Source of the DNA: CAMCYM01 sp964405405
Lineage (GTDB): Bacteria > Bacteroidota > Bacteroidia > Flavobacteriales_D > Sanyastnellaceae
Assembly: GCA_964405405.1 (NCBI GenBank)
Contig: CAYONT010000002.1
Coordinates: 62,001-126,000, forward strand
DNA: 64,000 bases
Direction: 5' to 3'
In this document: positions 50,210 through 59,205 of the stretch, in pieces
Numbering within the stretch: the stretch's first letter is position 1
Layout: the number at the start of each line of letters is the position of its first letter
Notes under the pieces: generated by a model
The model's database searches: none
What the model was told of the DNA's origin: nothing
Seen by the model: the letters and a program-made list of their open reading frames with translations, nothing else
Made by a program: the position numbers and the translations under genes

Positions 50210-51246
50210 CAACGGGTGATTCGGTGGGCAGCTGCCCGAGGGGGAAGCTGGAACAAAATAAACCGGACAACCCCCTCCAAGTAACCCCATCCGTAAGCAC
50301 CATGGACCACGGCAAAGGACCATATGATGCCGGGCACATCCCTGGCCTGGGCTGCGATGTTCACAGCCGAAAACGACGCCCCGGTCAACCAGGCCAGGAG
50401 CAGCGTAACCAACCAAGAGAAGCTCAATCCTACCCATGCATCCGAACCTCGACCCGTCCATTCCCATGCATATCCCAACAATCCCGCTAGGAGAGAAAGT
50501 AGGAACAACGCGGGCACAACCTGCCGCCAAGTCGTTACAGTTCTATGCTTCCGGTTCACAAACACCTTCCAGTAACCGTATTGCTTGTACTGGCGAAAGA
50601 GGTTTTTGTAGGTAGACCGAACATGGTAGCTGCTCCGGATCCGGGGGTCGAACCAAATCCGCCAACCGGCTTCGTGGAGCCTGAAGTTGAGTTCGTCGTC
50701 CTGGTTCCGAACCAGCCGTTCGTCGAAGAGACCGATCTCGAAAAGGGCCTCTTTTCGGTAGGCTCCGAATGCGACCGTATCCACGTGGCCAGCGGAGCCG
50801 CCGGTGCGGAACCGGGCATCGCCCACCCCGAACGGGGTGCTCAGGGCGGCCCCGATTCGACGAGACGTGACCGAACCGTGCTGTTGTTCCACGATGCCCC
50901 CAACGCACGCGGACTCGGGGTGGGCCCGCAAGGCATCCAGGTTGCGGCGCAAGAAATCAGGGTGACAATGCGCGTGCGCTCCAAGGATGATCACCACCTC
51001 CCCACGTGCGGCACGGATACCGATGTTCAGGGCCTGGGGCGTGTATCGCAGGGGATTGTCCAGCATCTGAATGCGAGAATCCCGGTTGCTCCAAGCACGA
51101 ACCCGCTCCCGGGTCCCGTCGGTGCTCCCGCCGTCCACCACAAAGACCTCCCAAGGCTCTTGGCAATCGGTTTGGCCTTGCAAAGAAGCCAACGTGTCAT
51201 CGATGTAATCGACTTCGTTCAGACAGGGAATGACCACGGAAACCAT
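50209..51246 (-). CDS. GT2 glycosyltransferase with C-terminal membrane helices
   Basis: A 345-residue GT-A enzyme. VSVVIPCLNEVDYIDDTL is the nucleotide-sugar entry, VVDGGSTDGT follows, the DxD-like HAHCHPDFL is in place of a classical DxD, and the acceptor-side ED-like motif is RNQDDELNFRLHEAGW. The last 110 residues contain two or three transmembrane helices (VVPALFLLSLLAGLLGYAW). It resembles ExoA-type succinoglycan enzymes. It is paired with the O-antigen-ligase gene, so surface polysaccharide assembly is likely. The start at 51246 is set by TACCTTTG 6 bases upstream; an ATG at 51255 overlaps that element. Confidence 0.88.
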   Translation of the reverse strand: MVSVVIPCLNEVDYIDDTLASLQGQTDCQEPWEVFVVDGGSTDGTRERVRAWSNRDSRIQMLDNPLRYTPQALNIGIRAARGEVVIILGAHAHCHPDFLRRNLDALRAHPESACVGGIVEQQHGSVTSRRIGAALSTPFGVGDARFRTGGSAGHVDTVAFGAYRKEALFEIGLFDERLVRNQDDELNFRLHEAGWRIWFDPRIRSSYHVRSTYKNLFRQYKQYGYWKVFVNRKHRTVTTWRQVVPALFLLSLLAGLLGYAWEWTGRGSDAWVGLSFSWLVTLLLAWLTGASFSAVNIAAQARDVPGIIWSFAVVHGAYGWGYLEGVVRFILFQLPPRAAAHRITR

Positions 51247-51252
51247 ACGACC

Positions 51253-51260
51253 CAAAGGTA
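51253..51260 (-). promoter_or_regulatory. -7 element TACCTTTG of the GT2/O-antigen-ligase pair
   Basis: Exact TAnnTTTG on the minus strand in the 15-base gap after elaA, 6 bases before the ATG. Confidence 0.7.
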
Positions 51261-51261
51261 A

Positions 51262-51711
51262 TCAGGCCCGGAACGCACGGTGCATTTCCTCGTGCGGAAT
51301 TCCATCCTCTAAATAGGCATGTCCCGTGCGAACAAACCCCAGGGATTCATAGAACGGAAGCAGGTAAGACTGCGCCGAGATTCTCAAATCAGCCCCCGGA
51401 AATTGGATCGCCGCAGCCGCCATCGCCTGTTCCATCAGCGCCCGCCCGACCCCGGTACCTCGGACGCTCAACGCGGTGCAGACCCGACCGATGCTGGCCT
51501 CAGGATACTTCTCCCCCGGCGCCAAGACCCGCGCGCAAGCCACGACCTCGCCTCCCTGGTCTCCCCAGATATGCCAGGCGTTCAAGTCCGCACCATCGAG
51601 GTCTAGGTAAGCACAATCCTGTTCCACCACAAAGACCGCTTGACGCAGCTGCAAAACCCCATGGAGCGACCTCGGCTCCATGTCCTGCCAATGGGCAAGG
51701 TTCCAATCCAT
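51262..51711 (-). CDS. ElaA-like GNAT N-acetyltransferase
   Basis: A 149-residue GNAT acetyltransferase. LQLRQAVFVVEQDCAYLDLDGAD is the ElaA start, acetyl-CoA-binding motif A is GRVCTALSVRGTGVGRALMEQA, and the C-terminus has LLPFYESLGFVRTGHAYLEDGIPHEEM. The substrate is unknown. The frame stays open far upstream to 52191, but that stretch lies antisense to the ABC-F gene; the ATG at 51711 gives the family N-terminus, and TATATTGC lies 3 bases before it. It is divergent from the ABC-F gene with 42 bases between starts. Confidence 0.92.
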   Translation of the reverse strand: MDWNLAHWQDMEPRSLHGVLQLRQAVFVVEQDCAYLDLDGADLNAWHIWGDQGGEVVACARVLAPGEKYPEASIGRVCTALSVRGTGVGRALMEQAMAAAAIQFPGADLRISAQSYLLPFYESLGFVRTGHAYLEDGIPHEEMHRAFRA

Positions 51712-51728
51712 GCCGCAATATAGTACGC

Positions 51729-51736
51729 TATCTTTG
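51729..51736 (+). promoter_or_regulatory. -7 element TATCTTTG of the ABC-F gene
   Basis: Exact TAnnTTTG, 17 bases before the ATG at 51754. Confidence 0.75.
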
Positions 51737-51753
51737 CGCCCCTCTCCCCTTCC

Positions 51754-53658
51754 ATGCAGCCACAAAACGTCCTTTCCGTCGAAAAACTCTCGAAACGTTT
51801 CGGAGAACGTCTGTTGTTCGACGAAGTGACCTTTGGATTGAGTCAGGGCCAGAAAGCTGCCCTCATCGCCCGCAACGGAACAGGCAAATCCACCTTGTTT
51901 CACGCCATCAGTGGCTTGGAACCCGCCGATTCTGGGGTGGTCACTTTCGAGGCGGGCACGCGTTGGGCCCTTCTGGACCAAGAACCCGACTTGGCACCAG
52001 AAAAGACCATCCTTGACAATTTGTATGCCGGGGACAATTCGGCAGTCCAGGCCCTCCGGTTGTATGAGGAGGCCATGGCTCAGGGTTGGGAGGGCGATCC
52101 GCTGCAACGTGCCTACGACGCCATGGACCGAACAGGAGGCTGGAACTTCGAAGCCCGGGCTCGGGAAGTGCTCGGCAAGTTGGATTTGCACGATTTGGAC
52201 CGGATAACAGGCAGCCTAAGCGGGGGCGAAAGGAGGCGCATCGCCCTAGCCAAGGTGCTCATCGAAGAGCCCGACCTTCTGTTGCTGGACGAACCAACCA
52301 ACCACTTGGACTTGGAAATGATCTCCTGGCTAGAGAAACACTTGGCTCAGTCCGGAATCACTTTGCTCATGATCACCCACGACCGTTACTTCTTGGAGAA
52401 CGTCTGTGATACCATTTTCGAGTTGGACCAGCAACAGCTGTTTCGGTACAAAGGCAGTTATGCGTACTACCTCGAAAAGCGCGAAGAGCGCCTCGAGAAC
52501 GCGCTGACCCAGCGGGAAAAGGCGCGCAGTTTGTTTCGCCGGGAGCTCGACTGGATGCGCGCCACGCCCTCAGCCCGGACCGGAAAATCCAAATCGCGCA
52601 TCGACCGTTTCTTCGAGATCAAGGCCCAGGCACGGGTTTCGCTGGAGACCGACCCAATGCACATCGCCCTCAATCCCGAGCGGCTCGGTGGAAAGCTCGT
52701 CGAACTCCACAAGGTGGGGCAACGTTTTGGTGAACGGGTCTTGTTCGAGGGGCTCACCCACCATTTTCGGAGGGGGGAGCGTCTGGGCATCGTGGGCGCG
52801 AATGGCACCGGTAAGTCCAGCCTGCTGGACCTCATGGTGGGACGGGCTGAACCCGCGGCTGGCAAGGTCGTCATCGGGGAGACTGTGGTTTTCGGGCATT
52901 ACCACCAACACGGCGCACACTTTCCGGATGAGCTCAAGGTCATCGATGCAGTTCGCAGCATCGCCGAATTCATGCCTTTGCAGCGTGGGGCCAAACTCAC
53001 CGCAGCCGATCTCCTAGAGCGCTTCCTCTTTCCCCGCCACACCCACCACCTGCAAATCGGAACCCTGAGCGGCGGAGAGAAAAAGCGGCTACACCTTTTG
53101 CAGGTATTGATGCGGAATCCCAACTTCTTGATCTTGGACGAGCCCACCAACGATCTCGACATCTTCACCTTGCAGGCGCTGGAGGCTTTCCTCTTGGATT
53201 TCCCGGGTTGTCTGATTGTCGTCTCCCACGATCGTTACTTCATGGACCGCTTGGTGGAACATGTGTGGGTTTTGGGAGAAGACGGCAGCCGCACCATCCG
53301 GGATTATCCCGGAAACTACACCCAATACAGGCTCGCCCGGGAAGAGCAACTTGAAGAGGCTCGGGCACAACGTGAGACCGCCGAGGTTATCCGCAACCCC
53401 CCTGCGGAAAAACCACATAAGCCAAGCGCCAACAACAAACTAACTTACAAGGAACGCCAAGAGTGGGACCAACTTGAAGGCCGAATGTCCGACTTGGAAA
53501 GCCAGAAGAAAGAGACCGAGAACTTGCTGGCGCAAACCACAGACCACACCTCGTTGATGGTGCTCAGTGAGCAACTACAAAAGCTACAGCAGGCTCTTGA
53601 AGACGCCGAAATGCGCTGGCTGGAACTCTCAGAGCGATTGGATCAGCAACCCAACTGA
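51754..53658 (+). CDS. ABC-F ATPase, Uup-like
   Basis: A soluble 634-residue tandem ABC ATPase without membrane segments. First domain: Walker A ARNGTGKST (about 39-47), signature LSGGERRR, Walker B LLLLDEPTNHLD. Second domain: Walker A GANGTGKSS, signature LSGGEKKR, Walker B FLILDEPTNDLD. The inter-domain linker carries the basic P-site tRNA interaction region (RRELDWMRATPSARTGKSKS). The C-terminal 90 residues form a coiled coil (LTYKERQEWDQLEGRMSDLE), the Uup feature. Uup/EttA-type proteins act on the ribosome or in DNA branch structures; Uup is the nearest. No antibiotic-resistance subgroup is implied. Confidence 0.93.
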   Translation: MQPQNVLSVEKLSKRFGERLLFDEVTFGLSQGQKAALIARNGTGKSTLFHAISGLEPADSGVVTFEAGTRWALLDQEPDLAPEKTILDNLYAGDNSAVQALRLYEEAMAQGWEGDPLQRAYDAMDRTGGWNFEARAREVLGKLDLHDLDRITGSLSGGERRRIALAKVLIEEPDLLLLDEPTNHLDLEMISWLEKHLAQSGITLLMITHDRYFLENVCDTIFELDQQQLFRYKGSYAYYLEKREERLENALTQREKARSLFRRELDWMRATPSARTGKSKSRIDRFFEIKAQARVSLETDPMHIALNPERLGGKLVELHKVGQRFGERVLFEGLTHHFRRGERLGIVGANGTGKSSLLDLMVGRAEPAAGKVVIGETVVFGHYHQHGAHFPDELKVIDAVRSIAEFMPLQRGAKLTAADLLERFLFPRHTHHLQIGTLSGGEKKRLHLLQVLMRNPNFLILDEPTNDLDIFTLQALEAFLLDFPGCLIVVSHDRYFMDRLVEHVWVLGEDGSRTIRDYPGNYTQYRLAREEQLEEARAQRETAEVIRNPPAEKPHKPSANNKLTYKERQEWDQLEGRMSDLESQKKETENLLAQTTDHTSLMVLSEQLQKLQQALEDAEMRWLELSERLDQQPN

Positions 53659-53699
53659 CTCGTCTGCCATTCAAACGGCTCCAAGCAAGTCCACGAAGA

Positions 53700-54782
53700 T
53701 CAGGGCTGATCAAAATCCACCACAAAAGGACCAGCCCCCTCGGGACGGGACTGACAAGTCAGCACGTAACCTTGTTCCACCTCCCGTTGTTCCAATGCGT
53801 AATTGATGGCCATTTTCGCCCCTCCGGATGTCATCTTCGCACGGCAGGTGCAACAAACGCCCCCCAAGCAACTGTAAGGAACATCCAGGCCTGCGTCGAG
53901 TGCTGCGTCCATGATGGTTTTGCCAGGCAAAACCTCCACTTGAGTAGTCAGTCCATCCAAGACAATGCTTACGGGAATGGCATCCCCACCAATCGAGGTC
54001 TTGCCTACCTCCGGAGCCTTCCTTGAATCGGTCGGAGCAGCGGCCGTGAAAAGTTCAAACTGAACCTGCTCAGCGGAAACACCTTCTTGCTCCAAAGCCG
54101 CCTTGCAGTCCCAAATCATGGCTTCGGGTCCGCACAGAAAGAAACGATCGGTTCCAGCGACATCCCAAAAACCAGCACTGCGCAGCTTTTTTAGCCGATC
54201 CGCCTCTATCCTACCATGGAACAGGGGCGCTTCCACCGGCTCACGGGAGAGAAAAAAGTGCAGCGCGAACCGCCCAAGGTAGGTATCCTTGAGATCTTGC
54301 AATGCTTCTCGGAAAATGATGTGTTGGGTGTCTTGGTTCCCATAGAACAGCGTGAAGGTACTCTGTGGTTCCGAGGCGAGGGTCTCCTTGATCAATCCCA
54401 GCAAAGGGGTGATTCCAGAGCCAGCAGCAATGCCCACAAAATGCCGTTTGGATCCGGTAGCGGGTGGAAGGACAAACCGACCTTGGGGCGGCATGGCCTC
54501 CAATTGATCCCCAACCTTCAAATCCCGGTTCGCGAACTGACTGAACTTCCCACCCGGAACGGCCTTGACGGCCACCCGCCAACCCCCTTCGTGCGGTGCG
54601 GAACAGAGCGAATAACTTCTGCGCACCTCTTCTCCACCGATGTGGGTGCGCAAGGTCAAGTATTGGCCTGCTTGGTAAGAAAAAGCATCCCGGGCTTCGG
54701 GGGCGGGGAGCAATTCCACCGAAACACAATCGGGGGTCTCCCGTTGGACATCCGAAACAATCAATGGGTAAAATGCGCTCAT
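53700..54782 (-). CDS. paaE: Phenylacetyl-CoA epoxidase reductase subunit PaaE
   Basis: A 360-residue ferredoxin-NADP+ reductase-type protein with a C-terminal 2Fe-2S domain. The FAD domain has [22 protein letters not shown], the NAD(P) domain [19 protein letters not shown] and [10 protein letters not shown], and the ferredoxin part has [13 protein letters not shown] plus a distal Cys in LTCQSRP. PaaE feeds electrons to the PaaAC di-iron oxygenase. It is encoded apart from paaABCD on the opposite strand, sharing the divergent promoter region. The start at 54782 lies 6 bases after TAATTTTG. Related hydroxylase reductases are possible, but the paa neighbourhood supports PaaE. Confidence 0.93.
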   Translation of the reverse strand: MSAFYPLIVSDVQRETPDCVSVELLPAPEARDAFSYQAGQYLTLRTHIGGEEVRRSYSLCSAPHEGGWRVAVKAVPGGKFSQFANRDLKVGDQLEAMPPQGRFVLPPATGSKRHFVGIAAGSGITPLLGLIKETLASEPQSTFTLFYGNQDTQHIIFREALQDLKDTYLGRFALHFFLSREPVEAPLFHGRIEADRLKKLRSAGFWDVAGTDRFFLCGPEAMIWDCKAALEQEGVSAEQVQFELFTAAAPTDSRKAPEVGKTSIGGDAIPVSIVLDGLTTQVEVLPGKTIMDAALDAGLDVPYSCLGGVCCTCRAKMTSGGAKMAINYALEQREVEQGYVLTCQSRPEGAGPFVVDFDQP

Positions 54783-54788
54783 GGCCGG

Positions 54789-54796
54789 CAAAATTA
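54789..54796 (-). promoter_or_regulatory. -7 element TAATTTTG of paaE
   Basis: Exact TAnnTTTG on the minus strand, 6 bases before the paaE ATG. Confidence 0.65.
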
Positions 54797-54870
54797 GGTC
54801 CTTTCCTCCCCTCCTGCCCGACACGGGGGATTTTCGTGCCCCTGGAATGCCCAAGTCATCTTCCTCAGGG

Positions 54871-54893
54871 TGCCGAAGCCGTATCTTTCGGCA
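54871..54893 (+). promoter_or_regulatory. Inverted repeat over the paaABCD -7 element: candidate operator
   Basis: TGCCGAA (54871-54877) and TTCGGCA (54887-54893) are perfect inverted arms separated by 9 bases. TATCTTTC at 54882-54889, one base off the -7 consensus, lies in the spacer and right arm. It is 16 bases before the paaA ATG. The size and symmetry suit a TetR- or GntR-like dimer site; no regulator gene is adjacent. Confidence 0.5.
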
Positions 54894-54909
54894 TCGAACG
54901 ACCCGGAAA

Positions 54910-55863
54910 ATGGAAATGGACCTGAACGAACGCTTCGAAGCCTATGTGGCCGCCGACCAGAAAATCGAGCCGCGGGACTGGATGCCGGACACCTACCGCA
55001 AAACCTTGATTCGCCAGATCAGCCAGCATGCCCACAGCGAAATCGTGGGGATGTTGCCGGAAGGGAATTGGATCACACGTGCCCCGAGCCTCATGCGCAA
55101 GGCCATCTTGCTGGCCAAGGTCCAGGATGAAGCGGGGCATGGACTCTATCTCTACTCTGCGGCAGAAACGCTGGGCGTGAATCGGGACACGCTGTTGGAC
55201 GAATTGCACACCGGCAAGGCGAAGTACAGCAGCATATTCAACTACCCCACGTTGACCTGGGCGGATGTAGGAGCCATCGGTTGGCTGGTCGATGGTGCTG
55301 CAATCATGAACCAAGTCCCCCTGTGCAAGTGCAGTTATGGCCCCTATGCCCGCGCCATGGTGCGGGTGTGCAAGGAGGAGAGCTTTCATCAGCGCCAAGG
55401 GTTTCAAATCATGTTGCGGCTCAGTGAGGGAACCCCTGCTCAGAAGGCGATGGCCCAAGATGCACTCAACAGATGGTGGTGGCCGTCTCTGATGATGTTT
55501 GGCCCGGCAGATGATCATTCGCCACACAGCGCCCAGTCCATGCGCTGGCGCATCAAACGATTCTCGAACGACGACCTGCGTCAGCGGTTCGTGGACATGA
55601 CCGTTCCACAGGCAGAATTGTTGGGGCTGACGGTACCAGACCCCGACCTGCATTGGAATGAAAATCGTGGGCATTACGACTTTGGCGCCATCGATTGGGA
55701 GGAGTTCAACAATGTGATTGCGGGCAATGGACCCTGCAACCGCGAACGTCTAGAAGCCAGGAAGAACGCCCACGATTCCGGAGCCTGGGTGCGGGCAGCT
55801 GCATCCGCCCACGCTGAAAAAGTGCGCCAACGGTCCGCATCCACCACGCACCAAGCCGCCTGA
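54910..55863 (+). CDS. paaA: Phenylacetyl-CoA epoxidase catalytic subunit PaaA
   Basis: The di-iron oxygenase subunit (317 residues) of the 1,2-phenylacetyl-CoA epoxidase, which epoxidises the CoA-activated aromatic ring. Carboxylate-bridged iron ligands appear as two ExxH motifs, DEAGHG (in [16 protein letters not shown]) and ESFHQRQG (in CKEESFHQ). Substrate-region motifs [19 protein letters not shown] and [11 protein letters not shown] are as in known PaaA. The ATG at 54910 (or 54916) fits homologues; upstream open frame reaches 54781 across the promoter and is rejected. It is first gene of paaABCD. Confidence 0.97.
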   Translation: MEMDLNERFEAYVAADQKIEPRDWMPDTYRKTLIRQISQHAHSEIVGMLPEGNWITRAPSLMRKAILLAKVQDEAGHGLYLYSAAETLGVNRDTLLDELHTGKAKYSSIFNYPTLTWADVGAIGWLVDGAAIMNQVPLCKCSYGPYARAMVRVCKEESFHQRQGFQIMLRLSEGTPAQKAMAQDALNRWWWPSLMMFGPADDHSPHSAQSMRWRIKRFSNDDLRQRFVDMTVPQAELLGLTVPDPDLHWNENRGHYDFGAIDWEEFNNVIAGNGPCNRERLEARKNAHDSGAWVRAAASAHAEKVRQRSASTTHQAA

Positions 55864-55867
55864 AACC

Positions 55868-56161
55868 ATGGCCACACAACCCACCGACTGGCCCCTCTGG
55901 GAAATCTTCGTTCGCAGCCGTCAAGGGCTAGGACACCGACATGTTGGGAGTCTGCACGCTGCTGACGCTGCCATGGCCATTCAGAATGCCCGGGATGTCT
56001 ACACGCGGCGCCAAGAAGGCGTGAGCATCTGGGTGGTCCCCGCAGAGCAAATTGTTGCCTCCGCTCCCGGGGACAAGGACGTACTTTTTGATCCAGCCGA
56101 CGACAAAATCTACCGCCATCCCACCTTCTACGAGTTGCCGGATGCCGTCAAGCACATGTGA
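55868..56161 (+). CDS. paaB: Phenylacetyl-CoA epoxidase subunit PaaB
   Basis: A 97-residue small subunit that bridges PaaAC heterodimers. WPLWEIFVRSRQGLGHRHVGSLHAADAAMAIQNARDVYTRR in outline is the complete PaaB pattern, with VSIWVVPAEQIVAS following. It has no cofactor of its own. It starts 4 bases after paaA and overlaps paaC as GTGA. Confidence 0.97.
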   Translation: MATQPTDWPLWEIFVRSRQGLGHRHVGSLHAADAAMAIQNARDVYTRRQEGVSIWVVPAEQIVASAPGDKDVLFDPADDKIYRHPTFYELPDAVKHM

Positions 56162-56922
56162 CCGTGACCCAAGAACAGCACTTCGCTTTCCTCCTCCATT
56201 TGGGAGATGACGCCTTGATTCTCGGACAGCGCTTGGGGGCATGGTGTGGACATGGCCCGATTCTAGAAGAAGACATTGCGCTCACCAACTTGGCCTTGGA
56301 TTGCATCGGGCAGGCCCGGGCTTTGCTGACACGGGCGGGACAGGTGGAGGGCAAGGGAAGGACAGAGGATGATTTGGCCTACTTCAGGGAGGAACGTGAA
56401 TTTCGGAATCATCTGCTGCTGGAGCTGCCGAACGGCGATTTTGGCGACACCCTGGTGCGGCACCTGCTCTACAGCACCTTCGCCTACCACCGCATGGTTC
56501 ATTTTGCAGGCCAAACTTTCGACCAACCGCTCGCCGAAATCGCTGCGCGCGCTGTGAAGGAATTGGCCTACCACAAAGCCCATGCCGCTGATTGGGTAAT
56601 TCGGCTAGGCGATGGTACGCCTGAAAGCCATGACCGGGTGCAATCCAGTCTCCTGCGGCTGTGGCCCTACACCGGCGAACTGTTCCTCCCCCATCCGGTC
56701 GATGCTGCAGCGGCGGAAGTCGGGCTTCTGCCCGCCACCTCGGTCCTCCAGGAAGCCTGGAATGCAGAGGTCAACGCTGTGCTGGAGACCGCCACCCTGC
56801 AGCGTCCTGCCGATGGCTGGATGCACCGCGGCGGCAAAGACGGCGTGCACACGGAGCACATGGGTTACCTGCTCGCAGAAATGCAGTCCATCGCCCGCAG
56901 CCACCCGGGAGCTACATGGTGA
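56158..56922 (+). CDS. paaC: Phenylacetyl-CoA epoxidase structural subunit PaaC
   Basis: A 254-residue ferritin-like helical subunit that pairs with PaaA and lacks most iron ligands. Recognised by LHLGDDALILGQRLGAWCGHGP, LDCIGQARALLT, EREFRNHLLLELPNGDF and ELAYHKAHAADWVIRLGDGTPESHDR. Translation starts at GTG overlapping the paaB stop (GTGA); a second GTG two codons on is possible. It overlaps paaD by 7 bases. Confidence 0.95.
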   Translation: MTVTQEQHFAFLLHLGDDALILGQRLGAWCGHGPILEEDIALTNLALDCIGQARALLTRAGQVEGKGRTEDDLAYFREEREFRNHLLLELPNGDFGDTLVRHLLYSTFAYHRMVHFAGQTFDQPLAEIAARAVKELAYHKAHAADWVIRLGDGTPESHDRVQSSLLRLWPYTGELFLPHPVDAAAAEVGLLPATSVLQEAWNAEVNAVLETATLQRPADGWMHRGGKDGVHTEHMGYLLAEMQSIARSHPGATW

Positions 56923-57440
56923 AAGATGCGAGCGACGTGAGCGCAGAAGCCCGAGAAACGGAGCGCCTCGATCGCATTTGGCAGCGCTTGAAATCCATTC
57001 CCGATCCGGAACTTCCCTTTCTCAATGTGGTGGAATTGGGCATGGTGCCTAGGGTTTTCATGGAATCGGGCGAGCCAGTGGTTGAAGTCATGCCCACCTA
57101 TACGGGTTGTCCAGCCACCGATGTCATCCTGCAGGATGTGCGCAGCCTTCTTGCGAAAATCGAGCCGCTAGGCAAGGTTCAACTGGTACTCACCCCCCCC
57201 TGGACCACCGACGTTCTCACAGAGGCCGCCAAAGAAAAAATGCGGGCCCATGGAATTGCCCCTCCGGAAAGTGGACAGGCTGATCGCGCCTTTCTCCTTG
57301 GAAAAAACCGTCAAGTCGCCTGTCCACGTTGTCGGTCTTTGGAAACCACCCTGGTCAGCGCCTTCGGTTCCACTGCTTGCAAGGCGCACTACCGGTGCAA
57401 TGCTTGTCAGGAACCCTTCGACCACTTCAAGTGTATTTGA
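56916..57440 (+). CDS. paaD: PaaD: epoxidase maturation factor, MIP18-family with zinc ribbon
   Basis: A 174-residue protein required in vivo for PaaABCE, probably in Fe-S or di-iron assembly. The MIP18/DUF59 domain has IPDPELPFLNVVELGMVPRV and MPTYTGCPATDVI with the reactive cysteine. The C-terminus has a four-cysteine ribbon (CPRCRSLETTL ... CKAHYRCNACQEPF). The start is the ATG at 56916, inside the paaC 3' end. It converges on the ABC exporter with a 14-base overlap. Confidence 0.95.
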   Translation: MVKDASDVSAEARETERLDRIWQRLKSIPDPELPFLNVVELGMVPRVFMESGEPVVEVMPTYTGCPATDVILQDVRSLLAKIEPLGKVQLVLTPPWTTDVLTEAAKEKMRAHGIAPPESGQADRAFLLGKNRQVACPRCRSLETTLVSAFGSTACKAHYRCNACQEPFDHFKCI

Positions 57441-59193
57441 ACTGCTTCTCGTAGAGGGTTCGATAAGGTCCGGCTTCAGCAACCAAGGCATCGTGGTTGC
57501 CGGACTGGACGATGGCACCCTGCTCGACGACAAAGATCCGGCTCGCATGCCGAATGGTGCTCAGCCGGTGCGCGACCAACAGCGAGGTGCGGCCTGAGGT
57601 CATTTCCTCTGTGGCCCGCTGGACCAACCGTTCACTCTCGCTGTCGATGGATGACGTTGCTTCGTCCAGCACCAAGATGCTGGGTTGCTGGATTTGGGCG
57701 CGCATGAAGGCGATCAGTTGCCGTTGACCCACCGACAAAATGGCACCCCGTTCCCGGACATCTTGGTTCCATCCGTCCGGAAGCTTGCGCAACCAATCCC
57801 CCACCCCGAGCGCGTTCGTAGCCGCATCCAGTTGCGCATCGCTCACCGTGGCATCATGCAAAGTCACATTGTCGCGCAACGTTCCTGAGAACAGAAACAC
57901 GTCCTGCATCACCACACCAATTTGCTTCCGCAAATCCCCGAGATCCCAGTCGCGGATGTCCCTTCCATCAATGGTAATCCGACCCTTTTGGATGTCGTAG
58001 AATCGGGTCAGCAAGTGCACAATCGAAGACTTGCCAGCCCCCGTGGCCCCTACCAAAGCGATGCACTCCCCCGGTTGAATGTGGAAACTCAAGTCCCTGA
58101 GCACCCAGTCCTCATCTTGGTATGCAAACCAAACCCCCTCAAACTGAATCTCTCCCCGGAAGGGCTCGGACGCCCGAATGCCTCTATCCTCCGCCGGAAA
58201 CTCATCCCAATGCAACAACTTGAACACCCGCTCCGAATTCACGATGCCCATCTGCAAAACATTGAACCGGTCCGCCAATTGTCGGATGGGACGGTACAAC
58301 ATGAACACATAGAGCATAAACTGCAGCAGCGCGCCCAAGGTCATGCGCTCTGAAATGACATCGTTCAGCCCCCACCAAAGCAGCAATGCAACGCTGATGG
58401 CGGAAAGCAATTCCACAACGGGAAAGAAAACACTGAAAGCCCAGATGGAGTGAATGTTCGCGTCCCGGTGGGCCGCATTGATGGCCGCAAACTTCTCCGC
58501 TTCCCGCCGCTCCCGGCCGAAGGACTGGACCACCCCCATGCCGGTAACATGCTCCTGCACGAATTCATTCATCCGTGCCACCGCATTTCGAACATCCACA
58601 AAGGCCTTCTTGATGTGGCGTTGAAACACACGGGTCGCCCAGACCAGCAAGGGTATGGGCAACAACGCCCACAAAGTCCATTCCCAGTCCATCCAAAACA
58701 TGGCGCAAACCACCACCACCAGGGCCAGCAAATCGCCCACCGCGTTCAAGATGCCATTGGAGAAGACATCCGCGATGCCATCGATGTCTCCAATGTGACG
58801 CGTCACCAAGGTCCCCACGGGGGTTCGGTCAAAATACCCCACCCGGAACCGCAAAACTCTGGAAAACAACTTGCTCCGCAAATCCAAGCTGACCGATTGG
58901 GCCACCCAATTCGCCAAGTAAGCGATGCGGTACTGTAAAAATGCCTCCACCAACAGCACGCCCACCACTGCCAAGCAGATCCAAAGCAATCCGATGGCAT
59001 CGCCTTCCGCCATCTCCACATCCAGCGCACGGCGAATCAGCGCAGGCCTGATCCAAATCATTCCTGACACAACCAAAACCCACCAACCGGTCCACAGAAA
59101 CCTCCGGCGGTAGGGCTTCACCTCCTTCAACAGCGTCCACAAAAGCGCACGATCAAACAACCTTCCGGCTGTGGGTTGTCGGGAATCGGCCAT
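57427..59193 (-). CDS. MsbA-like ABC exporter (fused permease and ATPase)
   Basis: A 588-residue half-transporter. The N-terminal six-helix domain covers about 25-310, including EFVQEHVTGMGVVQSFGRE in the intracellular loop. The ATPase has Walker A LVGATGAGKSS, signature LSVGQRQ, Walker B ILVLDEATSSID and the H-loop LLVAHRLSTIRHA. The glycine-to-valine change in the signature (LSVGQ) is common in this phylum's exporters, so activity is expected. It functions as a homo- or heterodimer exporting lipid, peptide or drug; substrate unknown. Its start follows an exact TAACTTTG element by 4 bases, overlapping the truA stop. Confidence 0.93.
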   Translation of the reverse strand: MADSRQPTAGRLFDRALLWTLLKEVKPYRRRFLWTGWWVLVVSGMIWIRPALIRRALDVEMAEGDAIGLLWICLAVVGVLLVEAFLQYRIAYLANWVAQSVSLDLRSKLFSRVLRFRVGYFDRTPVGTLVTRHIGDIDGIADVFSNGILNAVGDLLALVVVVCAMFWMDWEWTLWALLPIPLLVWATRVFQRHIKKAFVDVRNAVARMNEFVQEHVTGMGVVQSFGRERREAEKFAAINAAHRDANIHSIWAFSVFFPVVELLSAISVALLLWWGLNDVISERMTLGALLQFMLYVFMLYRPIRQLADRFNVLQMGIVNSERVFKLLHWDEFPAEDRGIRASEPFRGEIQFEGVWFAYQDEDWVLRDLSFHIQPGECIALVGATGAGKSSIVHLLTRFYDIQKGRITIDGRDIRDWDLGDLRKQIGVVMQDVFLFSGTLRDNVTLHDATVSDAQLDAATNALGVGDWLRKLPDGWNQDVRERGAILSVGQRQLIAFMRAQIQQPSILVLDEATSSIDSESERLVQRATEEMTSGRTSLLVAHRLSTIRHASRIFVVEQGAIVQSGNHDALVAEAGPYRTLYEKQFKYT

Positions 59194-59197
59194 GTTG

Positions 59198-59205
59198 CAA
59201 AGTTA
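59198..59205 (-). promoter_or_regulatory. -7 element TAACTTTG of the ABC exporter, overlapping the truA stop
   Basis: Exact TAnnTTTG on the minus strand, four bases before the ATG at 59193 and partly within the last codon of truA. Confidence 0.65.

Noticed and set aside
51712..52191. N-terminal extension of the GNAT gene to 309 residues.
   Set aside because: The extension is antisense to the ABC-F gene and has no domain; family proteins start at the ATG at 51711.
51754..53658. ABC-F antibiotic resistance gene.
   Set aside because: The C-terminal coiled coil and both signatures point to the housekeeping Uup type; no resistance context.
53700..57440. Recent horizontal acquisition of the paa genes.
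   Set aside because: Base composition, promoter style and overlap style match the neighbours by eye; no integrase, tRNA or direct repeats flank the region.
57427..59193. Degenerate ATPase signature (LSVGQ instead of LSGGQ) as a sign of an inactive half-transporter.
   Set aside because: Walker A, Walker B with Glu, and the H-loop are intact, and this substitution is familiar in Bacteroidota exporters.
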